A stretch of 64,000 nt of DNA from Ruegeria sp. YS9 (GCF_024628725.1 NZ_CP102409.1:2451001-2515000), one strand, 5' to 3'. Counted from the first letter of the stretch, positions 9,134 through 19,340 are shown. The notes: generated by a model not told the origin, from the letters alone. Numbers and translations: made by a program.

Positions 9134-9664
9134 TTATGCGGTGATATCGCGGACCCGTTGCGCCAACCACTCAAGATCGTGATCACGCAGGCCGATCTCG
9201 GCCAGATGTTCGGCAGTATTATAGAGGTATTCGTCATTCGGTCCACGCCCGCCGACCGCATGTGCGATGATCCGGGCCTGTTCCTCCAACGGCATCCCGC
9301 CGCAATACTGGACGTGGTCGGCATCGATCACATAGGTCACGGCATTTACGACGCCTCCGCTTTCCAGATGCACGTCCAACATACGTTCGACATAGGCCGA
9401 GGAAATCAACTCGCGCTCGCGCAGCTCTTGCAGCGTGCGGTCTTCGTGACCCGCCTCGACCGCAAGGGCCAAACCGGTGCAACTTGCGTTCTCCTGTTCG
9501 TCCAGTGCCAGCACCAGGCCCGGTTTTTCCTCTGTCCCGCGGTGGTGGATCGAACTCATGCAAAAGGACCGGGCAAACCCGTGCAACGTCGCGCGTTCAC
9601 TGCGCGCCACCGGAAAGCCCGGATTCCACAGCAGCGATCCATATCCGAAAACCCACATCGTCAT
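9134..9664 (-). CDS. Gamma-glutamylcyclotransferase (ChaC-like)
   Basis: A 176 aa protein starting MTMWVFGYGSLLWNPGFPV. YGSLLWNPGF is the nucleotide-like loop of the ChaC family, which releases 5-oxoproline from gamma-glutamyl peptides, chiefly glutathione. Downstream elements RGTEEKPGLVLALD, the Glu in the RERELISSAYVERML helix and NAVTYVIDADHVQYCG match the family fold. The open frame extends to 9991, but only this ATG has AAGGA eight bases upstream and the canonical family start. It diverges from the DUF2125 gene. Confidence 0.87.
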   Translation of the reverse strand: MTMWVFGYGSLLWNPGFPVARSERATLHGFARSFCMSSIHHRGTEEKPGLVLALDEQENASCTGLALAVEAGHEDRTLQELRERELISSAYVERMLDVHLESGGVVNAVTYVIDADHVQYCGGMPLEEQARIIAHAVGGRGPNDEYLYNTAEHLAEIGLRDHDLEWLAQRVRDITA

Positions 9665-9731
9665 TGCACTGGTCCTTGCCTGTTTCGGCCTATAAACATC
9701 AATTCCAAGGCGGGAAAAAGGGCCATTTCGG

Positions 9732-10730
9732 ATGCGTCTGATACGAGTGTTGATTTTTGTTACCCTTGCGTGGAGCGCATATTGGTTCGTGGCCGGGTAT
9801 GGCCTGCGCTCTGCGATCACTGGCTGGTTCGACCAGCAGGAGGCACGCGGCTGGCAGGCGGATTTCTCGGATGTCGCAACGGCCGGGTATCCAACCCACC
9901 ACATGACCCGTCTGAACAATCCGGCACTGGCCGACCCGGTAAATGGCACGGCGTGGAGCGCGGACTGGATCGAGTTCAAAAGCCCCGCCATCTGGCCCGG
10001 TCGTCAGGTATTGCGCTTCGCTGACACACCGCAACGCCTGTCATACTTCGACCAAACATCAACAATTGTGGCTGACGAATTGCTTGCCGAGCTGCAATTG
10101 CAGCCGGGCGTCTCGCTCGTGCTGGAAAAAATGGCTTTGACGGCCGGGGCCTGGTCGGTGACGGAAAGCTCCACCACGCTGGCCTCGGGTGACACGCTGA
10201 GCCTGATCATGGAACAAACGCCAGTTTCGGAAGCCTATGCCATCACCGCCCGCGCGGATGGGTTCACACCGGGGGAAAGGCTGCGTGCTGTGATGCATTC
10301 CGCAAGTTCCTTGCCGCAAAGCTTTGAAACGCTGGAACTGGAGATGGTCACCACCTTCGACAAGGTTTGGAGCCGGTCCGCCCTCGAAGACGGCCGTCCG
10401 CAGCCCGTGGCCATCGACCTGCGTCTGGTCGAAATCAAATGGGGTGAGTTGCGCCTGTTCGCGACCGGCGATCTGGACGTGGACGCCCAGGGTATTCCGA
10501 CCGGAGAGATCGCCGTCAAAGCCGAAAACTGGCGCGACATGATCGCCATGGCGAACGCGGCGGGCGCCCTGCCCGATCAGGCCGTAGATCCCGTCACCCG
10601 AGGGCTGAACTTTCTGGCAGGGCTGGGCGGCAACCCCAACGCGCTGGATCTGCAACTGAATTTTCGCGATGGTTTCGTGGCGCTCGGGCCATTGCCTTTG
10701 GGCCCCGCCCCGCGCCTGATCCTGCGTTAA
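9732..10730 (+). CDS. DUF2125 domain protein, membrane-anchored
   Basis: A 332 aa protein with an N-terminal hydrophobic anchor or signal (LIRVLIFVTLAWSAYWFVAG). The rest is predicted periplasmic with beta-rich repeats resembling the AsmA/DUF2125 type found across Alphaproteobacteria (SAITGWFDQQEARGWQADF, GYPTHHMTRL, PLGPAPRLILR). No enzymatic motif is visible. Its stop overlaps the convergent extensin-like gene by four bases. Function is not established for this family. Confidence 0.75.
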   Translation: MRLIRVLIFVTLAWSAYWFVAGYGLRSAITGWFDQQEARGWQADFSDVATAGYPTHHMTRLNNPALADPVNGTAWSADWIEFKSPAIWPGRQVLRFADTPQRLSYFDQTSTIVADELLAELQLQPGVSLVLEKMALTAGAWSVTESSTTLASGDTLSLIMEQTPVSEAYAITARADGFTPGERLRAVMHSASSLPQSFETLELEMVTTFDKVWSRSALEDGRPQPVAIDLRLVEIKWGELRLFATGDLDVDAQGIPTGEIAVKAENWRDMIAMANAAGALPDQAVDPVTRGLNFLAGLGGNPNALDLQLNFRDGFVALGPLPLGPAPRLILR

Positions 10731-11560
10731 CGGCAGTAAGGTCCGCTGCGGTAGCGGGCCGTATCAAGGTGGAAATGATCCTTGTGATAACGATCTGAAT
10801 TTGGCCCCAGCACGGTGCCGAACGGACCGCACGCTCCGCGCCAGATTTTCTTGAGCTGTTTCTGAGACGGGTTCTTGCGCCACCCATTCAGGACGGTCAC
10901 CACCTCACCGTCGGCCATTTTGAAACCTGAGATATCGATCGCACGCCCCTTGCCGTGTTCGGATATCCGCGCGCCTTTGCGGTTGTTGCGGGTTCGGCAG
11001 GCATAATGGGCGGCGATTTGCAATTCGACCACGGGCCCGCGGCGTTTGAAGGTGGGTTTGACGGTCTTGTCGACCCACTTGTTCAACGCAATGGCGGTGC
11101 CACAATCCATAGTCGAGGGACGGCTGAGCGTCACACCCGAAACCGAGGTGATCTGCACCGCGTCCTTGACACCGCAGGCTGAATTCTTGCTGCCCACGCG
11201 GCCAACAGGCTTGCCCTGAATGGCAACATCCCCGCAAACAGACCCTTTGCGCAGCTTGCGCCTTTTGAACAACACCTGCTGTTCGACGGACTCGGGTCGC
11301 AAATAAGGCATCAAGGACGTGTCCGGCCCCAGAAGTGGCAGTTCCGACGGGCGCGCCGCCGCGGCGGTGACTTGCGGGGAAACCGGGCGCGAAACCGGAC
11401 GCAGGTTGGCAGTGTCAGAGGGGGCAGGCGTGCTGACAGCCTTCTGAACAAGCGAGGGACGCATGAGAGGCACCAAAGACTGGTCAAGGGGCGCCGCCTG
11501 AACTGGCGCGGCACCCAAAGCCACGACCCCGATCAGAATATGCCCCCAGCGCAGTCTCAT
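10727..11560 (-). CDS. Extensin-like C-terminal domain protein, exported
   Basis: A 277 aa protein with a signal peptide (ILIGVVALGAAPVQA), a Pro/Ser-rich linker to about residue 95, and the bacterial extensin-like C-terminal domain. Visible features are CGTAIALNKWV, HYACRTRNNRKGARISEHGKGRAIDISGF and SDRYHKDHFHLDTA. The SEHGKGRAID and HKDHFHLD histidine/aspartate pattern resembles D-Ala-D-Ala/LAS-type zinc peptidases, so a peptidoglycan hydrolase role is plausible but inferred. Its ATG overlaps the tyrC stop by four bases (ATGA), making it the third gene of the hisC-tyrC operon. Confidence 0.82.
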   Translation of the reverse strand: MRLRWGHILIGVVALGAAPVQAAPLDQSLVPLMRPSLVQKAVSTPAPSDTANLRPVSRPVSPQVTAAAARPSELPLLGPDTSLMPYLRPESVEQQVLFKRRKLRKGSVCGDVAIQGKPVGRVGSKNSACGVKDAVQITSVSGVTLSRPSTMDCGTAIALNKWVDKTVKPTFKRRGPVVELQIAAHYACRTRNNRKGARISEHGKGRAIDISGFKMADGEVVTVLNGWRKNPSQKQLKKIWRGACGPFGTVLGPNSDRYHKDHFHLDTARYRSGPYCR

Positions 11561-12477
11561 GAACTTGCCTTTCCCCGCCCAAAGTCCGGTGCATCCGTAT
11601 CCTGCCCGGCATCGATGATACCGCGACGAATAGCACGGGTGCGGGTAAAGTAGTCAAATAGATGATCACCGTCCCCGGTACGGATGGCACGTTGCAGGGC
11701 AAAAAGCTCTTCGGTGAACCGGCCCAGGATTTCCAGCGTCGCATCCTTGTTGGACAGGAACACATCCCGCCACATGGTCGGGTCGGACGCGGCAATCCGG
11801 GTGAAGTCCCGGAAACCGGCAGCCGAATACTTGATGACCTCGCTGTCGGTCACCCGTCGCAGATCGTCGGCCACGCCGACCATCGTGTAGGCGATCAGGT
11901 GCGGCGCATGGGATGTCACGGCAAGGACCAGATCATGGTGATCCGCATCCATCTCATCGACATTCGACCCCATGCCCTCCCAAAGCGCGCGCAGGCGGGC
12001 AATGGCATCCGGGTCCGAACCCTCGACCGGGACCAACAGACACCAGCGATTGTCAAACAGCTCGGCAAACCCGGATTCAGGGCCGGAATGCTCGGTCCCA
12101 GCCAAGGGGTGCGCGGGTATGAAGTGCACGCCGTCGGGGATGTGCGGTTGCACCGCCCGAATGACGTCCCGCTTGACCGAACCCACATCCGAAACGGTGG
12201 CGCCGGGTTTCAGCACGGGTGCAATCTCTTTTGCAACTGCGCCCATAGCCCCTACAGGCACACACAGGACGACAAGATCGGCACCTTCGACCGCATCGCG
12301 TGCCGTGTCGCAAACACGGTCGCACAATCCAATCCTGCGTGCCGTTTCTCGGGTTTCCTCGGACCGGGCATAACCCGTCACTTCCCCGGCCAGCCCTGCA
12401 CGTTTCATCGCCCAGAACATGGACGAAGCAATCAGGCCCAGCCCGATCAGCGCAACGCGGTCGTAAATCTGGCTCAT
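11557..12477 (-). CDS. tyrC: Prephenate/arogenate dehydrogenase
   Basis: A 306 aa NAD(P)-dependent dehydrogenase for tyrosine synthesis. The dinucleotide fold opens with [19 protein letters not shown]. The family signatures [31 protein letters not shown] and [10 protein letters not shown] are present, the last two supplying active-site histidines. The open frame continues to 12723, but the ATG at 12477 overlaps the hisC stop by four bases, the same arrangement as with the following gene. I cannot tell prephenate from arogenate (cyclohexadienyl) preference. Downstream of hisC, whose aromatic aminotransferase activity is common in this group, it completes the tyrosine branch. Confidence 0.9.
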   Translation of the reverse strand: MSQIYDRVALIGLGLIASSMFWAMKRAGLAGEVTGYARSEETRETARRIGLCDRVCDTARDAVEGADLVVLCVPVGAMGAVAKEIAPVLKPGATVSDVGSVKRDVIRAVQPHIPDGVHFIPAHPLAGTEHSGPESGFAELFDNRWCLLVPVEGSDPDAIARLRALWEGMGSNVDEMDADHHDLVLAVTSHAPHLIAYTMVGVADDLRRVTDSEVIKYSAAGFRDFTRIAASDPTMWRDVFLSNKDATLEILGRFTEELFALQRAIRTGDGDHLFDYFTRTRAIRRGIIDAGQDTDAPDFGRGKASS

Positions 12478-13559
12478 GCTGCGCCCTCTTTGAATGCAGT
12501 GATCGCCGCAACCACACGGCGGCAGGCTTCTTCGTCGCCCACGGTGATCCGCAAGGCGTTCGGCAGGTTGTAGCCTGCAACCCGGCGGACAATCAAACCC
12601 TGCGTTTTCAGGTAGTCGTCGCAGGCCTCGGCTTCGGCCTGATCGCCAAAACGTGCAAGGATGAAGTTGGTACAGGACGGGTCCGAAGGCACGCCCGTCT
12701 TGGCCAATTGATCGGCCAGCCACACGCGAAGCCGCGCGTTTTCGGCCTGACAGAAGGTCAGGAATTCCACATCGTTTACCGCAGCTTCGGCCGCCGCCAA
12801 TGCGGTCAGCGACAGGTTGAACGGCTGGCGCACCCGGTTCAGCACGTCGATGATCGGTTGATGCGCATAGCCCCAGCCGACACGCATACCGCCCAGCCCG
12901 TACACTTTTGAAAAGGTGCGCGTCATGATCACATTCTCATGGGCGTCAACCAGTGACGCCCCGCCATCGAACCCGTCGACAAATTCCGCATAAGCGCCGT
13001 CCAGAACCATCAGGCAAGTGTTGGGCAGACCCAGCGCCAGAAGTTCCAGTTCGTCGTTCGAGATCATGGTCGAGGTTGGATTGCCGGGATTGGTGACAAA
13101 CACGATCCGCGTCCGCCCCGTCACAGCGGCAAGAATGGCATCCACATCCACCTTGCGGTCACGCTCGGCCACCATGACCGGCGTCGCACCGGCCATACGG
13201 GCGATGATCGGGTACATGGAAAACCCGTGCTCGGTATAGATCACCTCGTCCCCAGGCCCCGCATAGGCCTGAGCGACGAACTGCAATACCTCGTCGCTGC
13301 CGACACCGCAGATGATCCGCGCCGGGTCCAGCCCATGGCGTGCGCCGATGGCCGCGCGCAGGCTCGCGTGGTCGGTGCTGGGATAACGATGCAGAGTGGC
13401 CGCGCTGTCGCGCACCGCCTCTATGGCCCTGGGGCTGGGTCCAAAGGGGTTCTCGTTCGAGCTCAGCTTGATCACATGCTCCACTCCCGCCACATGCGAC
13501 TGGCCGCCCTGATACAGCGCGATGTCCATAATGCCGGGTTGTGGGGTGATCTTGGTCAT
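12474..13559 (-). CDS. hisC: Histidinol-phosphate aminotransferase
   Basis: A 361 aa fold-type I PLP aminotransferase. The order of motifs is typical of His[14 protein letters not shown] (31-43), [28 protein letters not shown] (156-163), LDGAYAEF, and the PLP lysine K218 in [17 protein letters not shown]. It transaminates histidinol phosphate or imidazole-acetol phosphate in histidine synthesis. Homologues in Rhodobacteraceae sitting next to tyrC probably also act on aromatic amino acids. It is the first gene of hisC-tyrC-extensin, with four-base overlaps. Confidence 0.9.
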   Translation of the reverse strand: MTKITPQPGIMDIALYQGGQSHVAGVEHVIKLSSNENPFGPSPRAIEAVRDSAATLHRYPSTDHASLRAAIGARHGLDPARIICGVGSDEVLQFVAQAYAGPGDEVIYTEHGFSMYPIIARMAGATPVMVAERDRKVDVDAILAAVTGRTRIVFVTNPGNPTSTMISNDELELLALGLPNTCLMVLDGAYAEFVDGFDGGASLVDAHENVIMTRTFSKVYGLGGMRVGWGYAHQPIIDVLNRVRQPFNLSLTALAAAEAAVNDVEFLTFCQAENARLRVWLADQLAKTGVPSDPSCTNFILARFGDQAEAEACDDYLKTQGLIVRRVAGYNLPNALRITVGDEEACRRVVAAITAFKEGAA

Positions 13560-13623
13560 GAGAGGCTCCGTTCAATGGGCCTCTCATACCTGTCTCAAAG
13601 GGTTGAGAAAAGCGGCAATTCCC

Positions 13624-15039
13624 TCATGCGGCCTTGAAGCGCGCTGTTGCCGGGTCAGCGTTGTAGTAGGGCGTGAATTCTTCGGTCCGGTGCGACAGGT
13701 CATTGACGCTGTCGATGATGAACTGAACCGTTTCCTCACTCATCAGATATGAGAAATTCAGGCGCACCCAGCCGGGTTTTTTCATTTCTTCCCCTGCGGA
13801 CAAGGCAGCGTGCAGCGCCTCGGACGTTGCCTGATCGATCCCCAGCAAGCGGTGGGCATAGGGTCCGGCACAGGCACAGCCGCCCCGCGCCTGAATGCCG
13901 TAGATATCGCTGAGCATCCGGGTGAACAGCTGCTGATGCACGGGCCGACCCGCATTGTCGCGCACCAGGAAGGAAAAGATCGGCAGCCGATGCGCGCGCT
14001 CGACCCCAAGCAGGGTCAGGTTCGGGTTGTTCTTCCACCCGTCCAGCGCCATTTGATTGTACTGCGCCTCGCGCCGGGCGATTTCGTCCGTTCCGACGAC
14101 ATCCTTGACGATGAAGGCCAGCGCCGCACGAATGTCTCCGATCACGTTGGGTGTCCCGGCCTCTTCGCGGGTGGACAGATCGGCACTGTAGTCATGCCGC
14201 CACGGTGATACGAAGCTGACGGTTCCACCACCCGGCCAGCTGGGACAGGTCCGTTTCACGGCAGTTTGGTTCACAACCAAAACACCTGACGCGCCCGGGC
14301 CACCGGGAAACTTGTGCGGCGAAACCACGATCGCATCCTTGCGGGCATCTTCGGGTCCCATGTCCATCGGCAGGTAAGGCCCGCCACCGGCATAGTCCCA
14401 AACGGCCAAAGCACCATACGCCTTCAGCATCCGTGTGACCGGATCGGGATCGGTGATAATGCCTGTTACGTTGGACGCGGCAGAAAACGATCCGACCACC
14501 AAATCGGCATCCGCATGGGCCTCGAGCGCGGTTTTCAGCGCATGCAGGTCCACACCACCGCCCTCGGCTTCGGGGATTTCGACGACACGTGCTTTGCTTT
14601 CGCGCCACGGCAGAATATTCGAATGATGCTCATATGGACCGATCAAGACAATCGGCTGGTCAGCCTCTGCCACCCCTAGCAGGCTGACCAGCCGATTGAG
14701 CCCCGCAGTGGCGCCAGACCCGGTAAAGATCACCGCGTCCTCTTCCCGAGCACCAACAATGCGGGCTATTTCTGCCCGCGCTTCGCGGCGCAGACGTGTC
14801 ATGTAGGATCCGCAGTAGGAGGCCTCGGTGTGACTGTTTGCGTAAAACGGCAAAACGTCCTGCGCCACAAAATCCTCGACCTGCCGCAATGCGCGGCCCG
14901 AAGCGACGTAATCCGCATAGACAAGCGGCACGTCTCCATGCAGACCCGGGATCAGAACATTCTCGCCGATCAGCCCATCGCGCAGATTTGAATTGTGAGT
15001 GGTGGAACAGAGTTCCGCACGAAATTTGGACAGGGTCAT
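13624..15039 (-). CDS. Class V PLP aminotransferase / cysteine desulfurase-like enzyme
   Basis: A 471 aa protein of the IscS/SufS/CsdA superfamily. The PLP lysine is K243 in VVSPHKFPGGPGASG. PYEHHSNILPWRES, GSFSAASNVTG and DYAGGGPYLPMD build the cofactor pocket. A RGGCACAGPYAHRLLG loop near residue 400 puts cysteines where desulfurases hold the catalytic Cys. It is longer than SufS (about 410 aa) and no Fe-S assembly genes adjoin, so the substrate is unknown. It diverges from an Lrp-type regulator by about 100 bases. That is the usual layout for an amino-acid-responsive enzyme, so a catabolic cysteine or related amino-acid lyase is as likely as a biosynthetic desulfurase. Confidence 0.78.
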   Translation of the reverse strand: MTLSKFRAELCSTTHNSNLRDGLIGENVLIPGLHGDVPLVYADYVASGRALRQVEDFVAQDVLPFYANSHTEASYCGSYMTRLRREARAEIARIVGAREEDAVIFTGSGATAGLNRLVSLLGVAEADQPIVLIGPYEHHSNILPWRESKARVVEIPEAEGGGVDLHALKTALEAHADADLVVGSFSAASNVTGIITDPDPVTRMLKAYGALAVWDYAGGGPYLPMDMGPEDARKDAIVVSPHKFPGGPGASGVLVVNQTAVKRTCPSWPGGGTVSFVSPWRHDYSADLSTREEAGTPNVIGDIRAALAFIVKDVVGTDEIARREAQYNQMALDGWKNNPNLTLLGVERAHRLPIFSFLVRDNAGRPVHQQLFTRMLSDIYGIQARGGCACAGPYAHRLLGIDQATSEALHAALSAGEEMKKPGWVRLNFSYLMSEETVQFIIDSVNDLSHRTEEFTPYYNADPATARFKAA

Positions 15040-15141
15040 TGCATTGGCTCCTTACTGCCCTACCAATGTGATATTTTTGAACCGCGAAAACTTCACCTAT
15101 CTTTGCGTAGATTTTTAAGATTTCGTGTCATATGATCCGTT

Positions 15142-15603
15142 ATGAAATCAAAATTAGATCAAATTGACACGCGCATTCTGAAAGAACTGCAAAAGGACGC
15201 CACCCTGTCGCAGCGCGAATTGGCGGATCGTGTAGGACTTTCTCAAAACGCTTGCTGGCGGCGCTTGAAGGCCCTGAACGAAAACGGTGTGCTGATCGGG
15301 TCCACGGCCCGCATCGCACGTGAGAAACTGGGGTTGAGCCTTGTCGTCTTTGTTATGCTCCGCACACGACACCACTCCGCCGAGTGGCTTCAGGCGTTTC
15401 GGAGCCATGTTCTGACGATCCCGGAAGTCGTGGATTTTCATCGGATCGGAGGCGATTACGACTATCAGCTGAAAGTCGTAACGCAGGACATGTCGTCATA
15501 TGACAAGGTCTATCAACGATTGATCGAGAAGGTCGAGTTGGACAGCGTGACCTCGTATTTCGCGATGGAAGCGATCGCCGAAGGCAGACCCCTGCCGATC
15601 TGA
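15142..15603 (+). CDS. Lrp/AsnC family transcriptional regulator
   Basis: A 153 aa protein. The N-terminal winged helix (LDQIDTRILKELQKDATLSQ, then DRVGLSQNACWRRLKALNENGVL) and the C-terminal RAM ligand domain (IPEVVDFHRIGGDYDYQLKV) are standard for the family. It is divergent from the class V PLP enzyme across a 102-base AT-rich spacer, so it probably senses that enzyme's substrate and controls the shared promoter region. That is an inference from position. Confidence 0.9.
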   Translation: MKSKLDQIDTRILKELQKDATLSQRELADRVGLSQNACWRRLKALNENGVLIGSTARIAREKLGLSLVVFVMLRTRHHSAEWLQAFRSHVLTIPEVVDFHRIGGDYDYQLKVVTQDMSSYDKVYQRLIEKVELDSVTSYFAMEAIAEGRPLPI

Positions 15604-15671
15604 CCCGCACGTCATCTGGCCAACAACCCTCAGGGAATGCGCGGGCTGTCGCGATGGCGGCAGCGTCCTCA

Positions 15672-15704
15672 TCAAACAAAAAAGACCGCGCAAAAAGCGC
15701 GGCC
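15672..15704 (-). terminator. Intrinsic terminator of rpsD
   Basis: On the minus strand, GGCCGCGC, TTTTT and GCGCGGTC form an 8-bp stem (one G-T pair) followed by TTTTTTGTTTG, 26 bases past the rpsD stop. Confidence 0.9.
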
Positions 15705-15729
15705 TTTCGGAATTCGGTTGCTGCGAAGA

Positions 15730-16350
15730 TCAGTTCTTCGCGTAGAATTCGACAACCAGGTTCGGTTCCATGACGACCGGGTACGGCACATCGCTGAGGC
15801 CCGGAGCGCGCACGAAGGTCGCGGTCATTTTCGAGTGGTCGGCGTCGATGTAGTCAGGAACGTCGCGCTCGGCCAGCGCGGCGGCTTCCAGGACAACAGC
15901 CAGTTGCTTGGACTTGTCGCGCACCTCGATCACGTCGCCTTCTTTGACGCGGTAGGACGGGATGTTGACCCGCTTGCCGTTCACTTTGACGTGGCCGTGG
16001 TTCACGAACTGGCGCGCGGCAAAGACGGTTGCGACGAACTTGGCGCGGTAAACCACAGCGTCCAGACGGCGCTCCAGCAGGCCGATCAGGTTCTCACCGG
16101 TGTCGCCCTTCACACGCTCGGCTTCGGCGTAGATACGGCGGAACTGCTTCTCGGTCAGGTCGCCATAGTAACCTTTCAGCTTCTGCTTGGCGCGCAACTG
16201 CAGACCGAAGTCCGACAGTTTGCCCTTGCGGCGCTGGCCGTGCTGGCCGGGGCCATATTCACGACGGTTGACCGGGGATTTCGGACGACCCCAGATGTTT
16301 TCGCCCATCCGGCGGTCGATTTTGTACTTGGCAGACGTGCGTTTGGTCAC
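15730..16350 (-). CDS. rpsD: 30S ribosomal protein S4
   Basis: A 206 aa primary 16S rRNA-binding protein of the small subunit. The S4 N-terminal region ([20 protein letters not shown]) and the S4 RNA-binding domain ([34 protein letters not shown]) are clear. The start is a GTG at 16350 with AAGGAG eight bases upstream. As is common in alphaproteobacteria it stands alone rather than in the alpha operon, with its own leader and terminator. Confidence 0.96.
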   Translation of the reverse strand: MTKRTSAKYKIDRRMGENIWGRPKSPVNRREYGPGQHGQRRKGKLSDFGLQLRAKQKLKGYYGDLTEKQFRRIYAEAERVKGDTGENLIGLLERRLDAVVYRAKFVATVFAARQFVNHGHVKVNGKRVNIPSYRVKEGDVIEVRDKSKQLAVVLEAAALAERDVPDYIDADHSKMTATFVRAPGLSDVPYPVVMEPNLVVEFYAKN

Positions 16351-16500
16351 GGCTGATCTCCTTCGTTAGGTCGAAGCCCTGACGGGCCACTATGAAGGGC
16401 GTTGTCCTCTTGAGGTCTCCCCCATGACAGGCATCCCCTTGCGGGGGCCACCAACACCAATGAAGCCGCGCTTATATCCGCGATGCCGGCGGAGTCAACA
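16351..16500 (-). promoter_or_regulatory. rpsD leader region with a GNRA-type hairpin
   Basis: The stretch before rpsD has no ORF. On the minus strand a small hairpin at 16430-16449 pairs CCCC with GGGG around a GCAA loop. Ribosomal protein leaders often bind their product, but whether this one does cannot be judged from sequence alone. Confidence 0.3.
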
Positions 16501-16591
16501 CAGCATTCCGCAAAGTTCAGAAAAAACGATCGGGGCAGACAGCCAGCGGACCGGGCATCGCGCCGAAACCGTCTGGCGGCGCCTTGAAATC

Positions 16592-17095
16592 TTAGTTTGA
16601 GGTCGGGAAAGAAACGACCGTCGCGCCGCCTTTCGCGGCCGGGTTCGGGATCATCGCAAGCTCGGTCACTTCGACAATCCAGAACTCTTCATCCCGTGGC
16701 GGGCAAGCGCCTTCGAACACGAGAGTCCGCGACGTATCGTTGCCATCGCCAACAATCCTGGCAGTGAATGTCTGCGCACCGTTGGTAAGGGCAAGGGTTC
16801 CGGTCACATCGCCCGAAATCTCACGGACAATTGGAAACTGGCTGTTCACGTGGGTCGCAACGCCCCCCACATTTCCGATTTTTCCGATGCTTTGCTCGGC
16901 AGTCTCACTCATGACGATTGCTTGTCCACGCCATGACCATGCTGCTCCGACCGCCATGCAGGAAAGGGGCGCATCTTCAAGCCCGTCAATTTCCGTCTGA
17001 CACCAGGAAATAGCTATTTGACCGTTTGTTCCGGCTCTCATCCGCCCACTCGCACTTACCAGCACCCCAACACTCAATTTTCTCCTTATCAGCAC
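16592..17095 (-). CDS. Hypothetical protein
   Basis: A 167 aa open frame with coding-like composition. I do not recognise the family. The N-terminal part holds a Trp-rich patch (SWCQTEIDGLEDAPLSC, GAAWSWRGQ), the middle is beta-like (SGDVTGTLALTNGAQTFTARIVGDG), and the C-terminus ends VEVTELAMIPNPAAKGG. There is no signal peptide or membrane segment. A shorter start at the internal ATG (MRAGTNGQIAISW, about 17040) is possible. It sits alone between rpsD and the ugp operon; the preceding 240 bases (17096-17337) hold nothing I can identify. Confidence 0.5.
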   Translation of the reverse strand: MLIRRKLSVGVLVSASGRMRAGTNGQIAISWCQTEIDGLEDAPLSCMAVGAAWSWRGQAIVMSETAEQSIGKIGNVGGVATHVNSQFPIVREISGDVTGTLALTNGAQTFTARIVGDGNDTSRTLVFEGACPPRDEEFWIVEVTELAMIPNPAAKGGATVVSFPTSN

Positions 17096-17337
17096 AAATT
17101 CCGGCGGAAAAGAGACAGAACTGTAGCAATCACAAGAATGTTGTTAATGTGACTCAATATTGCCGCCACCCGTTAGGGGTGACGGCCCGTCGATGACGGT
17201 TGTGACCAGCGATGGCCGAAACCAATGCCCCAAAAAACACGCGGGTCCTGAGCGTCAACGGGGCTGAAGGGCCTTTGTTTGAGGCAATTTCAAATTGGCA
17301 GAAGAAATTCACCCACGTCGCCCCGGGGACGCCGGGA

Positions 17338-18285
17338 TCACCGGTGCCCTGCGCGCCAACCGAAGCCTGACTCCGATAGTTGTCTTTGAACCCGCCCGGG
17401 ATAGTCGGATACGATTGCATCCACGCCCAGATCGATCATCTTGCCGATATCTTCATGTTCATTGACGGTCCACACGACGACGCACAGGCCCAGTTCTTTT
17501 GCGCGCGTGACGTTTTCGGGCGTTACATCCGCAAAATACGGGCACCAAAGCGAACCACCGGCCTGCTTTACCAAGTCTGGTATTTCGTCGCGACGACCAC
17601 GAAAGTCGGGACAAACGGATTTTGAGGAATCCTCGCCAACATCGTCGGCATTTTCCGGAAGTTGCGTCAGGTAGGATGAAGGCATATCCGAAGCCTGCCT
17701 CTGACATTCCGCCAACAGATTCCAATCGAAACTGTGCAGCACCGCGCGCGAAGACAAACCCTTGCCGCGAACGTCCCGAAGTACTCTCCGGACAAAGTTC
17801 TCTCGGTAAAGCGCATCATGGGCCAGGTCGGGGTCCGACTTCAGCTCGAGCATCAGATGGGCATCACTGTGTTTCGGGTCATCGACCAAATCGAGCAGAT
17901 CCAACAGCTTTGGCACATGGACGTCGTCCATTTGCGCCTGATCCGGGAAGCGTTGGCCATAGGCGGATTGCCCGTCCAGACGCCCGATATCGAATTGTCG
18001 GATCTGTTCGTAAGTCAGCGAGGATACTTTCGGCTCTTCCCCGGTCAGGAACACGCCATTGCTATCGCGGAAACTGGCCGAATGCAGGCGATGATTGTGC
18101 GTAATGACCGGCACATCATCGGCCGTCAGGACAACGTCAAACTCAAGAAGCGGGACGCCGATGGAAAGTGAAAAGTCGAAGCCAACCATGCTGTTTTCAG
18201 GCAACACGCCCCGTGCCCCCCGATGCCCCACAACCCGGATCAGGTTTTCGCCGCCGCGAAAGGCCTCAACCTGCTGAAACGCCAT
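17338..18285 (-). CDS. ugpQ: Glycerophosphodiester phosphodiesterase
   Basis: A 315 aa GDPD-fold enzyme that hydrolyses glycerophosphodiesters to sn-glycerol-3-phosphate and an alcohol. Diagnostic residues are VVGHRGARGVLPENSMVGF near 18-36, LLEFDVVLTADDVPVITHNH with metal-binding Glu/Asp and the second histidine, and LMLELKSDP. There is no signal peptide, so it is cytoplasmic and acts after import. Its ATG overlaps the ugpC stop by one base (TGATG), so it is the last gene of ugpBAECQ. I see no terminator immediately after it. Confidence 0.9.
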   Translation of the reverse strand: MAFQQVEAFRGGENLIRVVGHRGARGVLPENSMVGFDFSLSIGVPLLEFDVVLTADDVPVITHNHRLHSASFRDSNGVFLTGEEPKVSSLTYEQIRQFDIGRLDGQSAYGQRFPDQAQMDDVHVPKLLDLLDLVDDPKHSDAHLMLELKSDPDLAHDALYRENFVRRVLRDVRGKGLSSRAVLHSFDWNLLAECQRQASDMPSSYLTQLPENADDVGEDSSKSVCPDFRGRRDEIPDLVKQAGGSLWCPYFADVTPENVTRAKELGLCVVVWTVNEHEDIGKMIDLGVDAIVSDYPGRVQRQLSESGFGWRAGHR

Positions 18286-19340
18286 CAGCTTTCCAGCCTT
18301 CTGCCTGTCGCGTGGTCAAACAAATGCATGTTCTCCGGTGCCACCGAGAACCGCATAACAGGATGGCGTCCTTCGATCGGGTGGACACCGGGAAGGCTTG
18401 CGGTGATCGTGCTTTCAGAGCCCGACAGGTGACCGTGCAGCAACGTGTTGGCCCCAAGCGGTTCAGCCATCTGAATCGCGGCTTCAAGCGGGCCATTGTC
18501 ATCCAACAACAGGTGCTCTGGTCTTATGCCAAGCTTCACGGCGCTGTCTGCGCCCCCGGAGGGTCCGACTTCGATTTCTCCGATCTTGATCGCCCCGTTT
18601 TCGCGCCGTGCTTCAAAAATGTTCATCGCCGGGCTGCCGATGAACTGCGCGGCGAACAGCGTTTGCGGGGTTTCATAGACTTCCAGCGGCGTGCCGATCT
18701 GCTCGGCGATGCCGCCATTCATCACGATCATCCTGTCCGCCATCGTCATTGCTTCGACCTGATCATGCGTGACGTAAAGCGCCGTGATCCCAAGTTTCTC
18801 CTGAAGTTCGCGTATTTCCAGACGCATCTGAACACGAAGCTTGGCGTCGAGGTTCGAGAGCGGCTCGTCAAACAGGAATACAGCGGGCTCGCGGACAATG
18901 GCCCGGCCCATCGCAACCCTTTGGCGCTGACCACCGGACAACTGCCTGGGTTTGCGATCCAGCAAAGGTTCAAGCTGCAACAGCTTCGCCGCCTGGGTCA
19001 CCTTTTGATCGATCTGAGCCTTGGGCAACCCGGCGATCCTCAGGCCATATCCCATGTTCTGACGCACGGACATGTGCGGATAAAGCGCATAGTTCTGGAA
19101 CACCATGGCGATGTCGCGATCCATGGGCTCTTTGTCATTGGCGCGTTCACCGCCGATCCGGATTTCGCCGGACGTGATCGTTTCCAGCCCCGCCACCATC
19201 CGCAACAATGTGGACTTGCCGCAGCCTGACGGGCCGACGATCACGATGAACTCTCCATCGGCAATATCGACATCGACACCGTGGATCACATCCGTCGGGC
19301 CAAAGCTCTTTTTGACATTCTCTAAGGTAACTGTTGCCAT
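18285..19340 (-). CDS. ugpC: sn-glycerol-3-phosphate ABC transporter ATP-binding protein
   Basis: A 351 aa ATPase of the MalK/UgpC class. It has Walker [10 protein letters not shown] near residue 37, signature [16 protein letters not shown] near 134, Walker [17 protein letters not shown], and a C-terminal regulatory OB/TOBE domain ([29 protein letters not shown]). It powers UgpAE. Three bases separate it from ugpE. Substrate assignment rests on ugpQ and the full ugp gene set; MalK-type ATPases can be shared between importers. Confidence 0.92.
   Translation of the reverse strand: MATVTLENVKKSFGPTDVIHGVDVDIADGEFIVIVGPSGCGKSTLLRMVAGLETITSGEIRIGGERANDKEPMDRDIAMVFQNYALYPHMSVRQNMGYGLRIAGLPKAQIDQKVTQAAKLLQLEPLLDRKPRQLSGGQRQRVAMGRAIVREPAVFLFDEPLSNLDAKLRVQMRLEIRELQEKLGITALYVTHDQVEAMTMADRMIVMNGGIAEQIGTPLEVYETPQTLFAAQFIGSPAMNIFEARRENGAIKIGEIEVGPSGGADSAVKLGIRPEHLLLDDNGPLEAAIQMAEPLGANTLLHGHLSGSESTITASLPGVHPIEGRHPVMRFSVAPENMHLFDHATGRRLES

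Noticed and set aside
17154..17420. 88-codon minus-strand frame downstream of ugpQ
   Set aside because: Its start lies within ugpQ in another frame, with no ribosome site and no recognisable composition.
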